Shown here piece by piece: positions 57,905-64,000 of a DNA stretch of 64,000 nucleotides. The notes under the pieces were generated by a model. That model did not search any database. It worked only from the letters and a program-made list of their open reading frames with translations, and was not told the origin of the DNA. Numbering within the stretch: position 1 is the first letter of the stretch; every line of letters begins with the position of its first letter. The position numbers were made by a program, and so were the translations under genes. Source of the DNA: JBNLBT01 sp050303435 (GTDB lineage Bacteria > Pseudomonadota > Gammaproteobacteria > Xanthomonadales > Marinicellaceae); the NCBI GenBank assembly GCA_050303435.1, contig JBNLBT010000004.1, forward strand, positions 1 through 64,000, written 5' to 3'.

Positions 57905-60900
57905 TCAGTCCTGCGGCGTGATGTTGGATACCGGGGTGTTGCTGCGGTTCCAGGTGGCGTTCTCGCGCAGCGAGGGTGGCACGGCAATCTGCAGTGAGTT
58001 GATCACGCCATTGAAGCCATTGAAAAATTGCATTTGACTGCTGCCCACTTCTTCGCTGAACGCGGCCTGTTTGGGGCAATGCGGGCAAAAGGTGTTGTAA
58101 AAGCGCATGGTCACGGGGCTGTGGTCATTGGCGCCGTTGCCCAGCACCCAATAGGGTTTGCCGTTGTTGTCGTACAGGTAGTGCAGCAGCACACGGCCGT
58201 CGCCCTGGGTGCCCACGGTTTCGCCCCAGCCGTTTTCGTCCGGCGCGTACCAGATGCCGGTGTAATCGTTGCTGGTCGCCTGGCTGGAAAAATCAAACCA
58301 TTCCAGCAACTCGGCACTGAAAGCGCCATTGATGCGCCGGGTTTGAATGGCGTGGGTGGCATCGATCAGCGTGGTGTGCGCCTGGCCCACCTGCGTGGTG
58401 ATGCTGGATGCGCCGGGCGCATACGGTCCGGCGTATTCTATTCTCACCACTTCATTATAGGACTGATCGTTGGCGTAGCTGTTTTCAACGTCGGTGATGT
58501 ACCAGATCGGGGTGTGATCGGGCAAAGCGGTGTATTGCAGGAACACCATGAATTCGCCGTTGATGAATTGCAGATCGACGCCGTTGCCGGAACGTTCAGG
58601 GTTCCACCACAGGCCACTGGCCGGGGCGATCTGATTGGCTGCTGAGACATCGCAGTTGTTGACCGGCTGGCATTGACCCTGTTGCCCCAGTTCCACAATC
58701 AATGGGATGTCCACCTCATTGAAACCGTGTTTGAATGCGCTGGCCTGATGGCGAATGATCAGGTTGTCACCGCATTGCGCCGCCGGGTCAATGCTGTAAA
58801 CCAATTCACCCACGGCCTCGCTGGCTGGGGTCAAGGTGCCCAAGGCTATGGCCGGTGTCTCCAGGTAAAAATTCTCGGTGATCGGGACTTCGGGAAAATC
58901 GCGGTGATACAGACACACCGCGGTGCTGCCGTTGAGTGAGTCGGCGTCGTTGCAGGCGTACACCAGCGCGTCGGTGGCGCCGCCGGCCTGGATTCCGGTG
59001 GTGGATCCGCTGCCGTCAAAACCGGCGCCGTCGAACTGAAACACCCATTGCGAAGTGGCCGCGTACAGGATCGCCTGAAAGCGGAAGTCCTCGTTGGAAT
59101 TGAAAAAGCTGACGTCGTCCCACATGAACACGTCACAGGCGATGTTGCCGGCGGTCTCGGAGGGGCGCGGACAGTTGTTGAAGTGCTGATAGTAAAAACG
59201 ATCGGCGACCAGGTCGTCGTGCATCGGCATGATGCGTGCGGCGGTGCTGTCCTGATCGGGCAACACAGGCAAAGGACAGTCGTTGTCGTAGTCGCTGCCG
59301 TTGGCGTTGATGTCCACCGACAGGTAGCCGTTGCTGGAGGCGACAAGCTGGCTGTGGCTGCTGCCATACAGATTGAAGGAAATGGGCAGGTTGATCGGGC
59401 TGGTCACGCCGTCGTCTTCAGCCGGGAAAGACGGGCTTGAGGCGATCCATGGCAACTGCGAGCCTGTGCCGGATATATCAATGAATTGGTTGACGCACAG
59501 ATTGGCGGTGTTGCCGAAGACGTCGCCCGACTGGCCGGGCAGACTGTTCTGATTGCCTTTGGTGAACACCGCGTAGGCGTCGATGGCGGTTTGCTTGCCG
59601 ATGTTTGCGAACACCAGATTGCTGCGCCAGCGCTCGCCCGGATCGACCACGTCATCGCCGTTGCCGCACACCTCGGTGTGGCTTTGCGCGTCGGTGGACA
59701 GAATCTCCGGCGCATCGATCACCACGGCCTGTGAGATCACGCTCACACAGTCACTGGCATCGGTGACCTTGAGACGGATGTTGCCGGCCCGTTGTTTTTG
59801 AAAGGTGACGGTGATCTGATTGTCCTCGCCGTCATTGAAGCCGTCGTCGTTGATGTCCCACTCATAGCGATACGGTGGTGTGCCACCCTGGACCTCGGCA
59901 ATGTAGGTTTGCGGCGCGCCGATCTGTTGCGCGCTGTTGTTGTTGAGGATGCTTGCATCCGGCTGTTCACATCCACCCAATCCGTTGAGCGTCTGCGCGC
60001 CGCTGTCGATCGGGTCCAGCCAATCACTCAGTCGACCGATGGGTTCATCGCCGTGATCCCAGGAGGCACTGAACTGGCCGTACCAGTCGGCGCTGTCGTT
60101 GCCGCAAGCGGCGAAACCCCCGTGCAACTGCCCGACCAGCAATTGATCGCTGTTCCACAAACCGGCGCCTGAAGAGCCGCCTTCGGTGGTGCCGCTGTCC
60201 CAGTCGTCGACGCGGAAATGCGAACCGTCGTCCACCGTGTTTTGCAGATACGACTGCGAGGTGACCGGTTCATTCTCATGACTGATGCGCTTGGCATTGC
60301 CCGACGGGTGGTGAATGGACACGGCGTTTTCAGGCACCAAAACCCGACGGTCCCAGCCGGTGTAGGTGACTTCAAAATTCGGGTTGGGTACCTGGTCTAG
60401 CTGCAACAGGGCAAAATCGCTGAACGGGTTGCTGGCAATGTAGCTGGCGCCGGACTGGGTATCATTGAAACCGGCCGTAGTGATTGTAGTGCCGCTGCTG
60501 TTGGAGCCGGGCGTGCGACACACCGAGGATTGATAATTCCACCAGACGTTCACCGACGCGGCGGTGTCCTGGCGCTGTTGCAGTGGCACCTGGGCATTGG
60601 ACTGGGTGTAACCGCAGTGGTCGGCGGTGAGAAAATAGGGCGTGCCGTCCTGCGCGGTGTTGTTGATCAATTGTCCGGTGCACAAGAAGTTGCCCGACGG
60701 GGTGGCAAATGTGTAGCGTCCCACGGCGTTGATCTGATCGGTCCAGCCATCGCCTTCGGGGCACACCACATCGACGTTGCAACTGCCGCTTTTCACAGCC
60801 GGCTCATCCCAGAAGCGGTAAAAACCGCGCGCAGCCTGGGCCAGTGTAAAGCGCAGGTGCTCACGGTGGGACTGGTCCACTTCGACGCGGACAATGGCGT

Positions 60901-61333
60901 GATCACCGGGCACCGTGCCGGGCCAGAAAAACCCGTGTTTGGGGTTGCGGCTGGAATCAAACGGCCCGCGTTGCACCGCGCCATCCGGCGTGCTCACAGA
61001 CAGTGTGGCGCCCGGCGGCAGAAAAAAGTCTGTAAACCCCAGATCCAGTGATGTGGCGCCCTCGGCCTTGAGTTCCAGCGTCCACAGCCAGCGCGCGCCG
61101 TTCAATTCGGTCCATTGGCCAATGGTGCCTACACCGCGGCGCATCTGCACGTTTTCCACAACGGTGGGCAGCGCGTATTTGAGCGGTCCTTTGATGCTGG
61201 CGTCAAGCGCGGCTTTTTCCGCGGCCGCATCAATGGCCGGTAAATTGAGGATGGGGGTTTTTCCGTTGCGTTCTGCGGATTGGGCTGTGCCAATGCAGGC
61301 GCAAAATAAGGTCAATATCACACCGATTTTCAT
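57905..61333 (-). CDS. Large secreted S1-family serine protease (lysyl endopeptidase-like)
   Basis: A 1142-residue exported protease. The start at 61333 follows GGAG and gives signal peptide MKIGVILTLFCACIGTAQSA; an ATG at 61345 is four codons earlier. Trypsin-fold triad: His239 (LTADHCG), Asp306 (SDFALLQLD) and Ser388 (TEGGSSGAGLW). The disulfide-rich core with CNVDVVCPEGDGW near the mature start matches lysyl endopeptidase / protease I types, after a ~170-residue propeptide-like region. A PKD-like region (DINDDGFNDGEDNQITVTF) and beta-sandwich segments follow. Near the end are two GLWWNPERSGNG-like repeats (the second GIWYAPDENGWG) that occur in extracellular proteins. It probably digests external protein after Lys or a similar residue. 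It is 16 bp downstream of the SPOR gene. Confidence 0.85.
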   Translation of the reverse strand: MKIGVILTLFCACIGTAQSAERNGKTPILNLPAIDAAAEKAALDASIKGPLKYALPTVVENVQMRRGVGTIGQWTELNGARWLWTLELKAEGATSLDLGFTDFFLPPGATLSVSTPDGAVQRGPFDSSRNPKHGFFWPGTVPGDHAIVRVEVDQSHREHLRFTLAQAARGFYRFWDEPAVKSGSCNVDVVCPEGDGWTDQINAVGRYTFATPSGNFLCTGQLINNTAQDGTPYFLTADHCGYTQSNAQVPLQQRQDTAASVNVWWNYQSSVCRTPGSNSSGTTITTAGFNDTQSGASYIASNPFSDFALLQLDQVPNPNFEVTYTGWDRRVLVPENAVSIHHPSGNAKRISHENEPVTSQSYLQNTVDDGSHFRVDDWDSGTTEGGSSGAGLWNSDQLLVGQLHGGFAACGNDSADWYGQFSASWDHGDEPIGRLSDWLDPIDSGAQTLNGLGGCEQPDASILNNNSAQQIGAPQTYIAEVQGGTPPYRYEWDINDDGFNDGEDNQITVTFQKQRAGNIRLKVTDASDCVSVISQAVVIDAPEILSTDAQSHTEVCGNGDDVVDPGERWRSNLVFANIGKQTAIDAYAVFTKGNQNSLPGQSGDVFGNTANLCVNQFIDISGTGSQLPWIASSPSFPAEDDGVTSPINLPISFNLYGSSHSQLVASSNGYLSVDINANGSDYDNDCPLPVLPDQDSTAARIMPMHDDLVADRFYYQHFNNCPRPSETAGNIACDVFMWDDVSFFNSNEDFRFQAILYAATSQWVFQFDGAGFDGSGSTTGIQAGGATDALVYACNDADSLNGSTAVCLYHRDFPEVPITENFYLETPAIALGTLTPASEAVGELVYSIDPAAQCGDNLIIRHQASAFKHGFNEVDIPLIVELGQQGQCQPVNNCDVSAANQIAPASGLWWNPERSGNGVDLQFINGEFMVFLQYTALPDHTPIWYITDVENSYANDQSYNEVVRIEYAGPYAPGASSITTQVGQAHTTLIDATHAIQTRRINGAFSAELLEWFDFSSQATSNDYTGIWYAPDENGWGETVGTQGDGRVLLHYLYDNNGKPYWVLGNGANDHSPVTMRFYNTFCPHCPKQAAFSEEVGSSQMQFFNGFNGVINSLQIAVPPSLRENATWNRSNTPVSNITPQD

Positions 61334-61349
61334 GGCGCACTCCATTGAG

Positions 61350-61910
61350 TTATGATTTGGTTTCTTTCAATAATATGGCATGATAACCGCTTTCCCGCAA
61401 CTTTCTCATGACATTGTCGGCTTGTCGGCTGGAATCAAAGGGCCCGATTCTGACCCGGTGCCATTGCGTTTGATTGACTTCGATGGTCTGTATGTGTGCA
61501 ATTTGACCGTTGAAAGCAATTTCAGCTTTCAGTTTTTCGGCGTCTTGTGAACTTTTAAACGAGGCCACTTGCAACACGTATAAAAATTGATTGTCGTCCT
61601 GGGCAATTTCCTGCTCGATGTCTTCCTGCGGAATCACCACCTCCATTTCCGGCAGCAGGGTGTAAAAATCGTAGTCTTTTCTGTTGTCGCTTTTCAGTGA
61701 TTCGCTTAAATCTTCAATTTTTTCCTGCCGCGCCTGTTCACTGATGCCAGGAACCGGCTGGTTGTCTTGCGAATTGGCCGGCTTCGGCACCCAGCCGAGG
61801 ACGTAGGCAAGCACCGACAAGATCAGCCCCAGCAACACCCCGCTGAGCATGATCATCCAGCCAGGCATGGGCTTGTTGCCGGCTTTTCTGCGCGCCTGTT
61901 TCCTAGCCAT
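61350..61910 (-). CDS. SPOR-domain protein (FtsN-like)
   Basis: A 186-residue protein with a basic N-terminus (MARKQARRKAGNK), one membrane helix at about residues 18-40 (WMIMLSGVLLGLILSVLAYVLG), an acidic periplasmic linker, and a C-terminal SPOR domain (FLYVLQVASFKSSQDAEKLKAEI and WHRVRIGPFDSSRQADNVMRKLRESG). SPOR domains bind denuded septal peptidoglycan. Topology and the position right after argS match the FtsN-like proteins of related gammaproteobacteria. It overlaps argS by 8 bp. Confidence 0.9.
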   Translation of the reverse strand: MARKQARRKAGNKPMPGWMIMLSGVLLGLILSVLAYVLGWVPKPANSQDNQPVPGISEQARQEKIEDLSESLKSDNRKDYDFYTLLPEMEVVIPQEDIEQEIAQDDNQFLYVLQVASFKSSQDAEKLKAEIAFNGQIAHIQTIEVNQTQWHRVRIGPFDSSRQADNVMRKLRESGYHAILLKETKS

Positions 61911-63693
61911 GCTGGGCCTGTTGCTGTTCGGAAGAATACATGTGCTGCGGCGCCGATGAGCCCAGCAGTGCGAGTCCGTCGGCCAACACCGTCTGTGTGG
62001 CCAGACACAGATTGAGGCGGGCGTTGCGCAGGTTTTCGTTGTCTACGGTGATTTTGTGCGCGTTGTAGTAGGAACTGAAATGCTGCGCCAGTTCACGCAG
62101 GTAGTTGGCCAGCGTGTGCACGGTGCGGTTGTGGCCGCATTTTTCAATGATTTCGCGGTACTGTGACAGGGCGCGGATCAAATCCAGTTCATGTTCTTCT
62201 TCCAGCAGTTCCAGAGACACGTGTCCGATCTCCTTGTTGTGCTGGATGCCCTGTTCCTTGAGCTTGCGAAAAATGCTGCAAATGCGCGCGTGCGCGTACT
62301 GAATGTAATACACCGGGTTGTCTGAATCCTGGCTCATCGCCAGGTCCATGTCAAAATCCAGGTGTTGTTCGTGCGAACGCATGACGTAGAAATACCGCGC
62401 GGCATCGCAACCCACTTCCTGCACCAGGGTGTTGAGTGTGACGTACTGGCCGCCGCGCGTGGTCATTGGCAGGCGTTCGCCGTTTTTCATCAGATGGGCG
62501 AACTGGATCAGGATGATCTCGACCTTGTCCGGGTTCAGTTTCATGGCTTTGGCCGCCGCCTTGAGGCGCGGGATGTAGCCATGGTGGTCGGCGCCAAGAA
62601 TGTAGATGGCGTCATCAAAGCCGCGTTCAAATTTGTTCAGCAGGTAGGCAATGTCGGAGGCAAAATAGGTCTTCAGGCCGTTTTCGCGCACAATCACGCG
62701 GTCCTCGTCGTCGCCAAAATGTGAGGCATTGAACCACACCGCGCCGTCTTTCTTGTACAAATGGCCGCCTTCTTCCATCGCCGCCAGGGCGTGCGTGAGG
62801 GCGTCGCTCTGGTGCAGGGAAGATTCAGAAAACCATTCATCGTATTCCACATTGAAGTCCTCCAGGTCTTGTTCAATTTCACCCAGAATGGATTTCAGTG
62901 CGATGGTGAAGATCGACTTGTAGCCGTCGTCCAGCAAGCGTTTGGCGTTGGCGATCAGGTCGTCGATGTGTTTTTCCTTGTTGCCGCCGGCGTTGGCGTC
63001 GGCGCTGACCTGTTGATACACCTGAGCCGATTTGAAACGCATTTCGTCGCCGTATTTTTGCCGCACGTCGCGGGCAATGTCGACGATGTAATCGCCCTGG
63101 TAACCGTTGTCGGGGAACTTCACCACCTCACCGCACAACTCCAGGTAGCGCAGCCACACTGAAGTGGCCAGAATGTCCATTTGCCGGCCGTGGTCATTGA
63201 CGTAGTATTCCCGGTGCACTTCGTAGCCGTTTTTTTCCAGGATGTTGGACAGGCTGGACCCGAATGCGGCCCCGCGACCGTGCCCCACATGCAGCGGGCC
63301 GGTGGGGTTGGCGGACACGTATTCAACGCAGATTTTTTGCCCCTGGCCGCTGGCGTTTTCGCCATATCGTTCGCCCAGTTTGATGATTTTCTTGATCACC
63401 ATGCGCTGACAGGATTTGGTCAGGAAGAAATTGATGAAGCCGGGGCCGGCGATTTCCACTTTCTCAATGTGCCTGGATTCGATCAGTTCAGCCACGATTT
63501 TTTCCGCGATGTCGCGCGGTTTGGCTTGCAGCGGACGGGCCAGCATCAGTGCCACATTGCAGGCGTAGTCACCGAACTCCTTTGAGCGGGTGCGTTCTAT
63601 GTGGATTTCGGGCGGTGGGTCCAGTTGCAGGGATTCGTCCCTGAGCAGGTCTGCTATGGCGTTGTCCACCAATTCCTTAATATGTCCTATCAT
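61903..63693 (-). CDS. argS: Arginyl-tRNA synthetase
   Basis: A 596-residue class I aminoacyl-tRNA synthetase that charges tRNA-Arg. The N-terminal additional domain starts MIGHIKELVDNAIADLL; the HIGH-type motif is in SANPTGPLHVGHGRGAAFG, followed by NDHGRQMDIL. In the second half of the catalytic domain FAHLMKNGERLPMTTRGGQYV occupies the KMSKS region, without a KMSK sequence, as is common for ArgRS. The C-terminal DALR anticodon-binding domain ends near RLNLCLATQTVLADGLALLG. The start at 63693 is the normal family N-terminus; the frame extends 17 codons further without a site. Followed by the SPOR gene. Confidence 0.95.
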   Translation of the reverse strand: MIGHIKELVDNAIADLLRDESLQLDPPPEIHIERTRSKEFGDYACNVALMLARPLQAKPRDIAEKIVAELIESRHIEKVEIAGPGFINFFLTKSCQRMVIKKIIKLGERYGENASGQGQKICVEYVSANPTGPLHVGHGRGAAFGSSLSNILEKNGYEVHREYYVNDHGRQMDILATSVWLRYLELCGEVVKFPDNGYQGDYIVDIARDVRQKYGDEMRFKSAQVYQQVSADANAGGNKEKHIDDLIANAKRLLDDGYKSIFTIALKSILGEIEQDLEDFNVEYDEWFSESSLHQSDALTHALAAMEEGGHLYKKDGAVWFNASHFGDDEDRVIVRENGLKTYFASDIAYLLNKFERGFDDAIYILGADHHGYIPRLKAAAKAMKLNPDKVEIILIQFAHLMKNGERLPMTTRGGQYVTLNTLVQEVGCDAARYFYVMRSHEQHLDFDMDLAMSQDSDNPVYYIQYAHARICSIFRKLKEQGIQHNKEIGHVSLELLEEEHELDLIRALSQYREIIEKCGHNRTVHTLANYLRELAQHFSSYYNAHKITVDNENLRNARLNLCLATQTVLADGLALLGSSAPQHMYSSEQQQAQHG

Positions 63694-63776
63694 CGCTTGT
63701 GTCGTGTTAAAAAAACGCGGTCTAAAAGGTTCGTATTCTAGCAAATATGGGGGCGAAATATAAAGATTTCATGGTT

Positions 63777-63790
63777 TTGACATAAATCAA
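63777..63790. promoter_or_regulatory. FNR-like site upstream of feoA
   Basis: TTGACATAAATCAA at 63777-63790 matches the FNR consensus TTGAT-N4-ATCAA at nine of ten arm positions. It lies 77 bp before the feoA-like start, where it could activate ferrous iron uptake under low oxygen. Confidence 0.6.
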
Positions 63791-63831
63791 ATTTGCCCCA
63801 AATGGGTCTTGTTTTTTACCGTGAATTGCGC

Positions 63832-63853
63832 AATAATGCGAACCATTCTTATT
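63832..63853. promoter_or_regulatory. Fur-like site upstream of feoA
   Basis: AATAATGCGAACCATTCTT at 63832-63850 agrees with the 19-bp Fur consensus at 13 positions, and AATGCGAACCATTCTTATT (63835-63853) resembles natural feo Fur boxes. It sits 14 bp before the start codon, suited to repression by Fe-Fur. Confidence 0.65.
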
Positions 63854-63866
63854 AACATTTGCATCA

Positions 63867-64000
63867 ATGGCCCTTTTTTCACTGACCGAAGCCACCGCCG
63901 GCCGGTCCTACCAGATCAAGACCGTCAATGGACTCAGCAATCGTCTTGCACTGATGGGCGTTTCCGCCGGTGTGCTGGTTGAGCTGATTGCACTGTATCG
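63867..64000 (+). CDS. feoA: FeoA-family ferrous iron transport protein, N-terminal part (cut by right edge)
   Basis: The first 44 residues are visible: a start MALFSLTEATAGRSYQIK, then VNGLSNRLALMGVSAGV, which follows the FeoA SH3-like pattern 'L.....G....I..v.g....RL..lGi.~G..v'. FeoA is a small cytoplasmic partner of the ferrous iron permease FeoB, which presumably follows outside the window. FNR-like and Fur-like sites upstream agree with control by oxygen and iron. A standalone or fused FeoA domain is possible because the end is missing. Confidence 0.75.
   Translation, partial: MALFSLTEATAGRSYQIKTVNGLSNRLALMGVSAGVLVELIALY

Noticed and set aside
1..64000. CRISPR arrays, rRNA, tRNA, phage or plasmid genes
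   Set aside because: No regularly spaced repeats, no tRNA cloverleaf, no rRNA-like sequence, and no integrase, capsid, replication or conjugation genes were seen by eye.

Overview
The window reads as a GC-rich gammaproteobacterial chromosome segment with no phage or plasmid hallmarks. RdgC, a Coq7-type hydroxylase, an ArgS-SPOR gene pair, a DUF6502/DUF5666 pair and secreted proteins ending in a short 'IF..GFE'-like tail suggest Lysobacterales (Xanthomonadales) or a close relative; the genus cannot be fixed from the sequence. I see no rRNA, tRNA, CRISPR array or intact insertion sequence. Secreted hydrolases dominate: beta-lactamase-fold esterases/peptidases, three imidazolonepropionase-like amidohydrolases, M14, M35, S9 and lysyl-endopeptidase-like S1 proteases and a metallophosphoesterase lipoprotein. 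This fits an organism feeding on protein and peptides.

Region by region. 1-4336: end of a GH5-like protein, a secreted protein of unknown function, an MBL-fold hydrolase, a frameshifted amidohydrolase that has also lost most of its metal ligands, and a small membrane protein. 4356-5627: an AT-richer island of four small minus-strand genes, two of them paralogous. 5687-14624: two beta-lactamase-fold hydrolases, a large beta-propeller secreted protein, an M35-like protease, an AraC regulator, a GNAT acetyltransferase and an alpha/beta hydrolase. 14611-16219 (minus): RNA 2',3'-cyclic phosphodiesterase and a cysteine-synthase-like enzyme. 16502-21362: a beta-helix protein, a long inverted-repeat element, and the DUF6502-DUF5666 pair behind an AT-rich palindrome. 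21595-22945: a tightly overlapping DCC-DoxX-Coq7 operon. 23142-34769: metallophosphoesterase, then rdgC-HD-slt-cca-M14, then an S9 peptidase. 34784-35682: two paralogous small secreted proteins.

35881-42626: GMC oxidoreductase plus VOC protein, quinone-reductase-like flavoprotein, DEAD-box helicase, glutathione peroxidase, YwbE-family protein, TrhO tRNA hydroxylase and a small protein. 43143-48924: a heme uptake locus. hmuT-hmuU-hmuV-hugZ run leftward and a TonB-dependent heme receptor runs rightward from a shared Fur-box region, so import across both membranes and heme breakdown are encoded together. 49026-50974: a BlaI-type repressor and M56 membrane protease whose periplasmic part is a histidine-containing coiled coil. 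51177-54683: two intact tandem amidohydrolases. 55011-63693: PLP-dependent decarboxylase, LpxL-like acyltransferase, large secreted S1 protease, SPOR protein and argS. The right edge cuts a feoA-like gene preceded by FNR-like and Fur-like sites.

The most unusual items are the shared C-terminal tail on three secreted proteins, the DUF6502/DUF5666 pair with its palindrome, the AT-rich island with paralogous small genes, the tandem two-cysteine secreted paralogs, the M56 protein with a coiled-coil sensor region, and the decayed amidohydrolase.
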